A stretch of 64,000 nt of DNA from SG-bin9 sp049323835 (GTDB lineage Bacteria > Pseudomonadota > Alphaproteobacteria > Rhizobiales > Xanthobacteraceae), in assembly GCA_049323835.1 (NCBI GenBank), contig JBMOOJ010000099.1, positions 1 to 64,000 on the forward strand, written 5' to 3'. A program made the translations under genes and the position numbers. Below the pieces are notes generated by a model, which was given only the letters and a program-made list of their open reading frames with translations, was not told the DNA's origin and did no database searches. Position 1 is the stretch's first letter. Every line of letters starts with the position of its first letter. This document shows, piece after piece, positions 32,178 through 41,386 of the stretch.

Positions 32178-33518
32178 ATGAACCAGTCCCGACCAATCCA
32201 GGCGGCCGACGTCCCCGGCCTTGCCGCACGCCGAATCGCCGCCGACGTTCTCGACGGAGTCCTGCACAAGCGGCGGATGCTGGACGACCAGCTCGACGGG
32301 CCGGCCGCACATCCCGGCATCAAGACACTGTCCGATCGCGATCGCGCGCTGATGCGGCGCCTGGCTGCGACGGCGCTGCGCAAACTCGGCACATTGCGCA
32401 AGCTGCTTGGCCGTTTGCTTGACCGCGGCATTCCGAGTGATGCGCCGCGCGCCGAAAGCGCGCTGCTGATCGGCGCTGCGCAAATCCTCTGGATGGACGT
32501 GCCGGATCACGCCGCCGTCGACCTGTCGGTCCGGCTTGTGCAGGCGGACCGGCGCGCTGCGCGCTATGCGGGTCTGGTCAACGCCGTGCTGCGCCGTTGC
32601 GCGCGCGAAGGGCACGCGATGGTACAGGAATCCGCCGCTGAACCCGTCGATATTCCGGCATGGCTGCTGGCGCGCTGGATGAAGAACTATGGCGAGGAAA
32701 ACGCGCGCGCGATCGCGATGGCGCTGAGCCATGAGCCGCCGCTCGACATCACTGTGAAGGATGATGCCAGCCAATGGGCCGCACAACTGCATGGTGACGT
32801 GTTGCCGACCGGTTCGATCCGCACGCTGATGCATGGGCCGGTGACGATGCTGCCCGGCTTCGCGCAAGGAGTCTGGTGGGTGCAGGATGCAGCCGCGGCG
32901 ATTCCCGCGCGCCTGTTCGGCGACGTCGCCGGGAAGTCCATTGCCGACCTGTGCGCGGCGCCGGGCGGGAAGACCGCGCAGCTTGCAACTGCGGGAGCGC
33001 GGGTGACCGCAATCGACCGTTCGCCGAATCGGGTGATGCGGCTACGGGACAATCTCGTTCGCCTCAACCTCGGCGCCGAGACGCTGGTCACCGACGCCAC
33101 GGACTGGACGAGCGAGCCGTTTGACGGCGTATTGCTCGATGCACCCTGCGCCTCGACCGGCACCACCCGCCGTCACCCCGACATCGCCTGGCTGAAGAGC
33201 GAAGCCGACATCGGCGCGCTGGCGATGCTGCAACGGCGGCTGCTCCAGAAATCCGTCTCGCTGCTGAAGCCGGGCGGTACCCTGATCTACTGCACCTGCT
33301 CCCTCGAACCGGAAGAGGGCGAACACGCCGTTGCGGCGACGCTGGCTGCGGAGAGCAGCCTGCGGCGGGTTCCGATAACCCCGGGAGAGGTCGGCGGCCG
33401 CAATGAGCTGATTACCGCCGATGGCGACCTGCGCACCCTGCCCTGCCATCTGCCCCATGCCGATCCGCGCAAGGCCGGAATGGACGGCTTTTATGCCGCA
33501 CGCCTCGTCAAATCCTGA
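32178..33518 (+). CDS. rsmB: 16S rRNA m5C methyltransferase RsmB-like
   Basis: 446 residues. N-terminal NusB-like helical domain (about 10-140), then a Rossmann methyltransferase domain with SAM motif ADLCAAPGGKTAQLA, the two catalytic cysteines in LLDAPCASTG and LIYCTCSLEPEE. It methylates a cytosine of 16S rRNA (C967 in E. coli numbering) if true to family. ATG at 32178 lacks a strong ribosome site. Heparinase-like and purH genes follow on the same strand. Confidence 0.92.
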   Translation: MNQSRPIQAADVPGLAARRIAADVLDGVLHKRRMLDDQLDGPAAHPGIKTLSDRDRALMRRLAATALRKLGTLRKLLGRLLDRGIPSDAPRAESALLIGAAQILWMDVPDHAAVDLSVRLVQADRRAARYAGLVNAVLRRCAREGHAMVQESAAEPVDIPAWLLARWMKNYGEENARAIAMALSHEPPLDITVKDDASQWAAQLHGDVLPTGSIRTLMHGPVTMLPGFAQGVWWVQDAAAAIPARLFGDVAGKSIADLCAAPGGKTAQLATAGARVTAIDRSPNRVMRLRDNLVRLNLGAETLVTDATDWTSEPFDGVLLDAPCASTGTTRRHPDIAWLKSEADIGALAMLQRRLLQKSVSLLKPGGTLIYCTCSLEPEEGEHAVAATLAAESSLRRVPITPGEVGGRNELITADGDLRTLPCHLPHADPRKAGMDGFYAARLVKS

Positions 33519-33732
33519 TCGCGCCTGATCGCAGTCCGTGATCCAATAGCCGGCCAGACTGCCAAAGACGGCTGCTCATGGCCCGAAACCGCCGGAAAAA
33601 TCGATTCGGCGCTTCCGCGGCTGTTCGCCTTGCGGTCTACGCGCCATTCCGGACCGGTGTCCGAAAGGGTGTCACGAATCCAATTCCGGATTAAAAGAAT
33701 GGGCAGCGATTCCCACCATCCGCAAAGGCGCC

Positions 33733-35487
33733 GTGTCCGTCGCACCCCGCAGACGCATCTCCACCATGGTTCTGGGCCGGTTTGCCCGGACTATGGCTGC
33801 GCGCGCGGGGAGCAATTCGCTGGCGCTGTCCCGGCTATGGCCCGGGCGCACTGACCGGCTGATCATCGCCCCGCACGACCTGCGGACCACCGACGCCACC
33901 CGTGCCGCCGAAATCTATGCCGGGCGCTTTGTCTTCGCCGGCAAGATCGTCAACTGCCATGGACGATCGATCTTCGATCTGGAACCGCCGTCGGAGGACT
34001 GGGAGGCGGCGCTGCTCGGCTTCGGCTGGCTGCGGCATCTGCGCGCCGCCGACACCGCGATCTCGCGCGCCAATGCCCGCGCGCTGGTCGAGGACTGGAT
34101 TTCCAATCCGAAGCGCAAACGAAAGATTGCGTGGCGTGCAGACGTGCTGGCGCGGCGAACCATCTCGCTGCTCTCGCAGGCGCCGCTGATTCTCAACGAG
34201 ACCGACGGCAAGTTCTACCGCCGCTATCTGCGGGCGCTGACCCGCGAAATCCGCCATCTGCGCTACGTGATGATCGACATCCCCGATGGCGTGCCTAAAC
34301 TTCAGGTGCTGACCGCGCTGAGCTACGCCTCGCTCTGCCTTGCCAATCAGGGCCGCCACATCCGCTCGGCGACAAAGAAGCTGTCGGACGAGCTGCAGAA
34401 ACAGATCCTGCCGGATGGCGGGCATGTCTCGCGCAATCCCGGCGCGCTGATCGAACTGCTGCTCGACCTCTTGCCCTTGCGCCAGACCTTTGCCGCGCGC
34501 AACATCGCGCCACCGCCGGCGCTGCTCAATGCGATCGACCGCATGATGCCGATGCTGCGCTTCTTCCGGCACAACGACGGCAGCTTCGCGCTGTTCAACG
34601 GCATGAGCAACGTGCCGTCCGGCATGGTCGCGACGCTGCTCGCCTACGACGATACGCACGGCACGCCGATGGCGCACATGCCGCACACCGGATTCCAGCG
34701 TCTTGAGGCGGGCGCCACCACGCTGATCATCGATACCGGCCCGCCGCCGCCGGCCGCGGTCAGCCATGACGCGCATGCGGGTTGCCTCTCGTTCGAGTTC
34801 TCGTCCGGGAATTGCCGGATCGTCGTCAACTGCGGCATGCCTGCCACCGGCCGCGACAACTGGCGCGCGTTCGCGCGCGGCACGGCTGCGCACTCGACCC
34901 TGACCTATCGCGACACATCGTCATGCCAGTTCGTCGAACGCACGACCATGAAACGCCTGTTACAGGGCGCGCCGGTCGTCAGCGGCCCGGTAAATGTGGA
35001 GTCGTACCGCGAAGCCGTCGCCAACGGCATCCTGCTGACCACCTCTCATGACGGCTATCTCAGCCAGTTCGGGATGATCCACCGGCGCGTACTGATGATG
35101 TCGCACGACGGACTGCGGCTCGACGGCGAAGATTCGTTGACGCCGGCACCTGGCACCCGCACCAAGAACGCCAACGACGCCTATGCGCTGCGCTTCCATC
35201 TGCATCCGTCGGTGAAGGCCAGCCGACTCAGCGACGCCCGCGGCGTCATGCTGGTGCTGCCGAACAAGGAGGTGTGGACCTTCGAGGCGCTCGACGACAA
35301 GGTCGAACTCGAGGACAGCGTGTTCCTCGCCGGCACCGACGGCCCCCGCCGCACCGTGCAGATCGTGATCCCGCAGAATTCGCGGCAAGCCACCAGCATC
35401 CGCTGGAGTTTCGCCCGCTCCTCCGGCTCACCCGCCGCAACCAGCGCGCGCCGCAACACCCAGCGCGAACCGGAGCTGCCGCTCTGA
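33733..35487 (+). CDS. Heparinase II/III-family protein
   Basis: 584 residues starting at GTG 33733. The N-terminal part is an alpha-helical toroid (RWGWLRHLRAAD-like, LLDLLPLRQTFAAR), and the C-terminal half is beta-rich with GHVSRNPGALIELLLDLL, FNGMSNVPSGMV and the DAHAGCLSFEFSSGNCRIVVNCG strand set typical of the family. These are polysaccharide lyases, but the substrate of this rsmB-purH-linked branch is not known. No signal peptide is evident, which is unusual for a polysaccharide lyase. Confidence 0.85.
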   Translation: MSVAPRRRISTMVLGRFARTMAARAGSNSLALSRLWPGRTDRLIIAPHDLRTTDATRAAEIYAGRFVFAGKIVNCHGRSIFDLEPPSEDWEAALLGFGWLRHLRAADTAISRANARALVEDWISNPKRKRKIAWRADVLARRTISLLSQAPLILNETDGKFYRRYLRALTREIRHLRYVMIDIPDGVPKLQVLTALSYASLCLANQGRHIRSATKKLSDELQKQILPDGGHVSRNPGALIELLLDLLPLRQTFAARNIAPPPALLNAIDRMMPMLRFFRHNDGSFALFNGMSNVPSGMVATLLAYDDTHGTPMAHMPHTGFQRLEAGATTLIIDTGPPPPAAVSHDAHAGCLSFEFSSGNCRIVVNCGMPATGRDNWRAFARGTAAHSTLTYRDTSSCQFVERTTMKRLLQGAPVVSGPVNVESYREAVANGILLTTSHDGYLSQFGMIHRRVLMMSHDGLRLDGEDSLTPAPGTRTKNANDAYALRFHLHPSVKASRLSDARGVMLVLPNKEVWTFEALDDKVELEDSVFLAGTDGPRRTVQIVIPQNSRQATSIRWSFARSSGSPAATSARRNTQREPELPL

Positions 35488-35607
35488 ACCCGGCGGCCGG
35501 CACTCCCTGTGGCCAATGTCAGGCATGCCACGGCAAGCGGTTCCGCCACCGGAAAAACCGTGCTACGCGGCGCCTTTCCGCATTCCGGACAGACCCTGGA
35601 TCAATCG

Positions 35608-37200
35608 ATGGCTGACCATCTTCGCCGCATCACCCGTGCCCTTTTGTCCGTGTCGGACAAGACCGGGCTGATCGAATTCGCCCGCGCACTCGCCGATCAT
35701 GGCGTCGAACTGGTGTCGACCGGCGGCACGGCCAAGGCGATTGCGGCGGCCGGGTTGAAAGTGAAGGACGTCTCCGATCTCACCGGCTTTCCGGAGATGA
35801 TGGATGGCCGCGTCAAGACGCTGCATCCAAAGGTGCATGGCGGGCTGCTCGCGATCCGGAACAACGCCGATCACGCTGCGTCGATGAAGGCGCACGACAT
35901 CGCGCCGATCGATCTGCTCGTGGTCAATCTCTATCCGTTCGAAGCGACGGTGCAGAAGGGGGCGAGCGAAGAGGATTGCATCGAGAACATCGACATCGGC
36001 GGACCGGCGATGATCCGCGCCGCCGCCAAGAACCACGACGACGTCGCGGTGATCGTCGAGCCGAGCGACTATCAGGCGGTTCTCGACGAGATGGCCGCGC
36101 ATCAGGGCGCGACCACGCTCGCGCTGCGCAAGCGGTTCGCGGCCAAGGCTTACGCCCGCACCGGCGCTTATGACGCCGCGATCTCGAACTGGTTCGCGGA
36201 CAAGCTCGGCATTCAGGCGCCGGATTTCCGCGCGGTCGGCGGCAAGCTGATTCAGGCGTTGCGCTATGGCGAGAACCCGCACCAGCATGCGGCGTTCTAC
36301 GCCACCGCCGAACAGCGCCCGGGTGTGGCGACCGCGCGCCAGCTTCAGGGCAAGGAGCTCTCCTACAATAACATCAACGATACCGACGCCGCGTATGAGT
36401 GCATCGGCGAGTTCGATGCGAAACGCACGGCCGCCTGCGTGATCGTCAAGCACGCCAACCCGTGTGGCGTGGCGGAGGGCAGCGATCTCGTCAGCGCTTA
36501 TCGCAAAGCGCTCGCGTGCGATTCCACTTCGGCCTTCGGCGGCATCGTCGCGTTGAACCGTACGCTCGATGCGGAGGCTGCCCGCGCGATCACTGAAATC
36601 TTCACCGAGGTCATCATCGCGCCGGACGCAACGGATGAAGCGATCGCGATCGTCGCCACGAAGAAGAATCTACGCCTGCTGCTCGCCGGCGGGCTGCCTG
36701 ATCCGCGCGCCCCGGGCCTCACCGCGAAAACCGTTGCGGGCGGTCTGCTCGTTCAGTCGCGCGACAATGCAGTTGTCGATGCGATGACGCTGAGGACGGT
36801 GACGAAGCGCGCCCCGACCGAGGCCGAGCTGCGCGATCTGCGCTTTGCGTTCCGCGTCGCCAAGCACGTGAAGTCGAACACCATCGTCTACGCCAAGGAT
36901 CTGGCCACTGTCGGCATCGGCGCGGGCCAGATGAGCCGCATCGATTCGGCGCGCATCGCCGCGCGCAAGGCGCAGGATGCTGCGGCCGAGGCGAAGCTCG
37001 CCAAGCCGATGACCGCAGGCTCGGTCGTCGCATCGGATGCGTTTTTCCCGTTCGCGGACGGTCTCCTGGTCGCGATCGAGGCAGGCGCAACCGCCGTCAT
37101 TCAACCCGGCGGCTCGATGCGCGACGACGAAGTGATCAAGGCCGCCGACGAGCACGGCATCGCCATGGTGCTCACCGGCACCCGGCACTTCAAGCACTGA
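35608..37200 (+). CDS. purH: Bifunctional AICAR formyltransferase / IMP cyclohydrolase
   Basis: 530 residues from ATG at 35608; an in-frame start at 35509 adds 33 unlikely residues. N-terminal IMP cyclohydrolase (MGS-like) domain with LLSVSDKTGLIEFA and HPKVHGGLLA; C-terminal AICAR transformylase with RYGENPHQ, KHANPCGVA and the end VLTGTRHFKH. It performs the last two steps of IMP synthesis in the cytoplasm. No riboswitch is obvious upstream. Confidence 0.98.
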   Translation: MADHLRRITRALLSVSDKTGLIEFARALADHGVELVSTGGTAKAIAAAGLKVKDVSDLTGFPEMMDGRVKTLHPKVHGGLLAIRNNADHAASMKAHDIAPIDLLVVNLYPFEATVQKGASEEDCIENIDIGGPAMIRAAAKNHDDVAVIVEPSDYQAVLDEMAAHQGATTLALRKRFAAKAYARTGAYDAAISNWFADKLGIQAPDFRAVGGKLIQALRYGENPHQHAAFYATAEQRPGVATARQLQGKELSYNNINDTDAAYECIGEFDAKRTAACVIVKHANPCGVAEGSDLVSAYRKALACDSTSAFGGIVALNRTLDAEAARAITEIFTEVIIAPDATDEAIAIVATKKNLRLLLAGGLPDPRAPGLTAKTVAGGLLVQSRDNAVVDAMTLRTVTKRAPTEAELRDLRFAFRVAKHVKSNTIVYAKDLATVGIGAGQMSRIDSARIAARKAQDAAAEAKLAKPMTAGSVVASDAFFPFADGLLVAIEAGATAVIQPGGSMRDDEVIKAADEHGIAMVLTGTRHFKH

Positions 37201-37208
37201 GATTTAGC

Positions 37209-37340
37209 CGTCACCCTGAGAGCCTGTCCCGGACTTGATCCGGGATGCGAGCCATTCTTTATGGCGAGCCTCGAAGGGTGGCAGCTTCGTACGAGTCATC
37301 CTTCGAGGCGCGCTGAAGGAGCGTGCACCTCAGGATGACG
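37209..37340. repeat. Intergenic palindromic repeat (CGTCAYCCTGAGG type), copy 2
   Basis: Starts CGTCACCCTGAGAGCC and ends ACCTCAGGATGACG, with an inner hairpin TCCCGGA-CTTGA-TCCGGGA and GCGAGCCTCGAAGGG / CCTTCGAGGCGCGC. The MFS stop codon (37330-37332) lies inside its right arm, so the element forms the 3' end of that gene. Confidence 0.78.
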
Positions 37341-38724
37341 GCTTCACCCGCGACAGCAGCGCAAGGCCTGCGAGGAAGAACGGCACCAGCACCGCCATGC
37401 CGGCCTTCTGACTCATCGTTGCCGCGGTGATCGCGCCGATCAAAAGCGGCCCGAGGAATGATGTCACCTTTCCGGTCAGCGCGAACAACCCAAAGTACTG
37501 CGTGATACGCTCGCGCGGCGCGAGGCGGATCAGCATGGTGCGCGATGCCGCCTGCAACGGCCCCGCCGCAAGACCGATCAGCGCGCCGAGGGCAAGGTAG
37601 GCTTTTTCCGCGGGCGCGGCGAACAGCGGACCGTTCGGCACCGGCGCCGCAACGGGAATGAAGAAGATCGAGTCCTTGTTGATCAGCAGGATTGCCGCGA
37701 TCGACGATAGCAGGATCAGAAGGCTTCCCGCGATCACCGTCTTCGGTCCGAGACGATCGTCGAGCTTGCCGCCGAGCCACGCACCGAATGCGCCGGAGAT
37801 CGCAAGCAGGATGCCGAACGTGCCGATCTGGATCGTGTTCCAGCCGAACGTGCCGACCGCATAGATGCCGCCGAACGCGAACAGCGACACGAGGCCGTCG
37901 GTGTAGATCATGTTGGCGATCAGGAAAACCGTCATCGACCGGTTTTTCGTCAGCTCGGCAAGCGTCGCCCGCAGCTCGCGCAGACCGTGGCGGACGGCAA
38001 CGCGCAACGGCAAGCGCGCCGGAATATCCGGCGTCAGCAGAAACATCGGCAGCACGAAGATGATGAACCACAGGCCGGTCAGCGGACCGGTGATGCGGTC
38101 GCCTTCGAATGTCTTGGGATCGAGGCCAAGGATCGGCACGAGGCCGAACAGTGTCTTTCCGGTCGCCGGGTTGGCGGCCATAAAGCCGAGCACCAGAACA
38201 AGACTGAGGATGCCGCCCGCATAACCGATCGCCCATCCGGTGCCTGAGAGCCGGCCGATCCGCTCGGGCGGCACCAGTGTCGGCATCATAGCGTTGTTGA
38301 AGACGGTGGCGAACTCGACGCCGACGGTCGCAATCGCGTAGGCGATCAGAAGCGGCACGATGATCGACGGATCGCCGGGCTTGCCGATCCACATCAGCGA
38401 TGCACCGATCACCAGCAACGCACCGAACCCGGCGATCCAGGGCTTGCGGCGGCCGCTGGCATCCGCAATCGCGCCCAGCACCGGCGACAGCAGCGCAATC
38501 ACGAGACCGGCAGCTGCGGTCGCGAATCCCCACATCGACTGCCCCATGGCGGGGCTCTCCGCGACACGCGACGCAAAATAAGGCGCGAAAACGAAGGTGG
38601 TGATCAGGGTGAAGTACGGCTGGGCCGCCCAATCGAACAGCATCCAGCCAACGGCGGCAGACTTTGGGGGGTACGCCGGTGAAATCCCGCTCTGGCGGCC
38701 GGCTGTTTCGACAGGCTGGTCCAT
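37330..38724 (-). CDS. MFS transporter (UMF1/Atg22-like)
   Basis: 464 residues with about twelve membrane helices. Opening YPPKSAAVGWMLFDWAAQPYF carries the DWAxxPY signature of the UMF1 family, whose yeast member Atg22 exports amino acids from the vacuole. The loop GKLDDRLGPKTV is the usual MFS inter-helix motif. Its substrate in bacteria is unknown. The last codons and stop fall in a palindromic repeat. It is divergent from the gamma-glutamyltransferase gene. Confidence 0.88.
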   Translation of the reverse strand: MDQPVETAGRQSGISPAYPPKSAAVGWMLFDWAAQPYFTLITTFVFAPYFASRVAESPAMGQSMWGFATAAAGLVIALLSPVLGAIADASGRRKPWIAGFGALLVIGASLMWIGKPGDPSIIVPLLIAYAIATVGVEFATVFNNAMMPTLVPPERIGRLSGTGWAIGYAGGILSLVLVLGFMAANPATGKTLFGLVPILGLDPKTFEGDRITGPLTGLWFIIFVLPMFLLTPDIPARLPLRVAVRHGLRELRATLAELTKNRSMTVFLIANMIYTDGLVSLFAFGGIYAVGTFGWNTIQIGTFGILLAISGAFGAWLGGKLDDRLGPKTVIAGSLLILLSSIAAILLINKDSIFFIPVAAPVPNGPLFAAPAEKAYLALGALIGLAAGPLQAASRTMLIRLAPRERITQYFGLFALTGKVTSFLGPLLIGAITAATMSQKAGMAVLVPFFLAGLALLSRVKPSS

Positions 38725-38839
38725 AAAAACTCCCGCCGAATCATCCGAAGGCGTTGGCTCACCCTATCCGAAAGCCCATATAGCCACGACGACATTGAGC
38801 GGTCCTTCTGTCAAAGCGCGCAATTTGCGGGGGCGGGGA

Positions 38840-40585
38840 ATGATTTCGTTGACCAAGCGTGCGTCCGCGCAACTGCTGGCGTGTCTGATCGCGTTTGCGC
38901 CACTTGCCGCCGCAGCACAGGACGCACGGCGCGGCCCCTATCAGCCCGCCCATGAAACAGCCCGCCCCGTCATGGCCCGCCAGGGCATGGTGGTCGGGCA
39001 GGAAAAGCTCGCGACCCGCGCCGGTGCCGCCATCCTCGCGAAAGGCGGCAATGCGATCGACGCCGCAGTCGCGACCGGCTTCGCCATGGCGGTGACCTAC
39101 CCGCGCGCCGGTAACATCGGCGGCGGCGGCTTCATGGTCATCCACCTCGCCGACAAGAACGAGAGCATCGCCATCGACTATCGCGAGACCGCGCCGGCGG
39201 CGGCGACGCGCGACATGTTTCTCGGTACGGACGGTAAACCCGACAACGCGAAGTCGCGCGATTCCGCACTCGGCATCGGCGTGCCCGGAACGGTGGCAGG
39301 TCTGACGCTTGCGCTGCAACGCTACGGCTCGGGCAAGTTCACGCTTGCGGAGTTGCTCGCGCCGGCGATCGCCCTCGCCCGCGACGGCTTCATCGTTACT
39401 GACGACAGCGCCGACACCTTCGCATCGTGGCATCCGCGCCTCGCACGCTGGCCGTCGACGCTAAGAGTGCTCGCGCGGCCGGACGGCACAGCGCTGCGCG
39501 AAGGTGACAAACTCGTGCAAAGCGACCTTGCCGCGACGCTCGCCGCCATTGCCGAACGCGGCCCGGCGGGATTCTACGAGGGACCGGTTGCCGAAAAACT
39601 CGCTGCAGGTATCCGCGAGGCTGGTGGCATCATCACAACTGACGATCTGAGAACCTATCGCGCCGCGATCCGCCAGCCGGTGCGCGGCAGCTATCGCGGC
39701 TACGATTTTGTCTCGATGCCGCTGCCATCTTCCGGCGGCACGGTGCTGGTCGAGGCGCTGAACATTCTCGAAGGCTACGACCTCGGCACGATGGGCGCGG
39801 CCTCCGCCGACACGCTGCACCTTCTCACCGAAGCGCTGAAACGCGGCTACGCCGATCGGGCGCGCTATCTCGGCGATCCGGCGTTCGTCAACGCGCCGCT
39901 GACGCGCCTGCTCGACAAGGACTATGCGAAGCAGATGCGCGCATCGATCCGCATGGATCGCGCGACGCCAGCCGCTGAACTCGCCGCGCCTCCGGCGCCG
40001 CGCGAAGGCAGCAATACCACGCACTATTCGGTGATCGATCAGTTCGGCAATGCGGTGAGCAATACCTACACGCTGAATTTCAGCTACGGCGTCGGACTCG
40101 TTGCCGACGGCACAGGCGTCCTCCTGAACAACGAGCTCGACGATTTCACGGCAGCGCCTGGCGCAGCGAATGCGTTCGGGCTTATCGGCTACGAGGCGAA
40201 TCTGCCCGGTCCCGGCAAGCGGCCGTTGTCATCGATGACACCGACCATCGTGCTGAAGGACAAAAAACCGGTGCTGATCACCGGCTCGCCCGGCGGCAGC
40301 CGCATCATCTCAGCGGTGTTGCAGGTCATCGTCAACACGATCGACCACAAGATGAATGCGGCGAGTGCGGTTGCCGCGCCGCGCCTGCATCATCAGTGGA
40401 TGCCGGATCAGCTCTATATCGAGCGCGGCTTTACCGACGAGACGATCGCCGCGCTGAAGGCAAGGGGCCACGTCATCAACGACAGGCTCGGCCAGACGTC
40501 GGCGAACTCCATCGCTGTGACGCCGGAGGGCATTGCCGGCGCGCCCGATCCGCGCACCCGTGGCGCTGAGGCTGCGGGGCACTAG
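38840..40585 (+). CDS. ggt: Gamma-glutamyltransferase
   Basis: 581 residues from ATG at 38840, which has GGGGCGGGG directly upstream; the open frame begins at 38597 but the front part is not conserved. Signal peptide to about APLAAAAQ. The nucleophile is T393 in GSNTTHYSVID, where the proenzyme cuts itself into large and small subunits. PLPSSGG and GSPGGSRIIS loops are present. Periplasmic enzyme that breaks glutathione and other gamma-glutamyl compounds. The stop is 5 nt from the convergent L,D-transpeptidase stop. Confidence 0.96.
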   Translation: MISLTKRASAQLLACLIAFAPLAAAAQDARRGPYQPAHETARPVMARQGMVVGQEKLATRAGAAILAKGGNAIDAAVATGFAMAVTYPRAGNIGGGGFMVIHLADKNESIAIDYRETAPAAATRDMFLGTDGKPDNAKSRDSALGIGVPGTVAGLTLALQRYGSGKFTLAELLAPAIALARDGFIVTDDSADTFASWHPRLARWPSTLRVLARPDGTALREGDKLVQSDLAATLAAIAERGPAGFYEGPVAEKLAAGIREAGGIITTDDLRTYRAAIRQPVRGSYRGYDFVSMPLPSSGGTVLVEALNILEGYDLGTMGAASADTLHLLTEALKRGYADRARYLGDPAFVNAPLTRLLDKDYAKQMRASIRMDRATPAAELAAPPAPREGSNTTHYSVIDQFGNAVSNTYTLNFSYGVGLVADGTGVLLNNELDDFTAAPGAANAFGLIGYEANLPGPGKRPLSSMTPTIVLKDKKPVLITGSPGGSRIISAVLQVIVNTIDHKMNAASAVAAPRLHHQWMPDQLYIERGFTDETIAALKARGHVINDRLGQTSANSIAVTPEGIAGAPDPRTRGAEAAGH

Positions 40586-40590
40586 CTAGC

Positions 40591-41118
40591 CTAGCGCGTC
40601 ACCACGACCGGCGTGCCGACCGACACGCGCTCGTAGAGATCGGCGATGTCCTGGTTGTACATGCGGATGCAGCCATAAGACACATAACCGCCGATCGAGC
40701 TCGGCTTGTTGGTGCCGTGAATCGCATATTCGCCGCCGGTCAGCGTCATCGCGGCGACGCCCATCGGGTTGTGCGGCGATCCGCCCGGGATGACGCTCGG
40801 CAGATTCGGGTTGTCGCGCTTCACGTCGGCGGGCGGCGCCCACGCCGGGTTGCGATACTTGCCGTCGATGCGCGCGGTGCCGGCCCACTGCTTGCCGGCG
40901 CGGCCGACGCCGACCGGATATCGAACGGCGACGCCCTGATCCATCACCAGATAAAGCCGCCGCTCACTGGTTTTGACGACGATCGTGCCCGGGTAATAGC
41001 CGCTGCGGAACGGCACCACCTGCGGCGCAGCTACGGCCGCCGATGCCGCCAGAACGCCCGCGCCCCATGCAACCGCGGCCAACGCATGCCTCAACGCAAT
41101 CATTCTCAACGCAATCAT
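40591..41118 (-). CDS. Secreted L,D-transpeptidase (ErfK/YbiS-type)
   Basis: 175 residues from ATG at 41118 with GGAG upstream (a second ATG at 41103 is possible). Signal peptide to about AAVAAP. YkuD domain with GTIVVKTSERRLYLV and the catalytic motif IHGTNKPSSIGGYVSYGCIRM (histidine and cysteine, in two pieces). It should form 3-3 cross-links or anchor a lipoprotein to peptidoglycan. Compared with the other family member at 5994 this one is canonical. Confidence 0.93.
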   Translation of the reverse strand: MIALRMIALRHALAAVAWGAGVLAASAAVAAPQVVPFRSGYYPGTIVVKTSERRLYLVMDQGVAVRYPVGVGRAGKQWAGTARIDGKYRNPAWAPPADVKRDNPNLPSVIPGGSPHNPMGVAAMTLTGGEYAIHGTNKPSSIGGYVSYGCIRMYNQDIADLYERVSVGTPVVVTR

Positions 41119-41332
41119 CACCGAACTCCAACAACGCCGGAACGCAACGAAAACTTCATCATGAATCATAGGTGAAGCGTCTGACCTGCTGGTTTCCAGC
41201 CGGGCCAGAGCGGGCGAAAGCGACGGCATTCAAAGGAAAAGTTGGCGGTAAAGTAAATAACCTGGAAACAACACTCGCCGGGAATTTGAAGCGGGCCAAT
41301 GGCCCCGGAACGTCGCTGGAACCGCTCAAACA

Positions 41333-41370
41333 AAAATGGGCGGAGCGCTTGCGGCACCCCGCCCATCATC
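41333..41370 (-). terminator. Terminator of acetyl-CoA synthetase
   Basis: Minus strand: stem GGGCGG...CCGCCC with inner GC pairs around CGCAAGCG, then ATTTTTGTTT. It starts about 20 nt after the acs stop. The rest of 41119-41386 shows no gene. Confidence 0.7.
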
Positions 41371-41386
41371 ATGTCTCTTGAATGAA

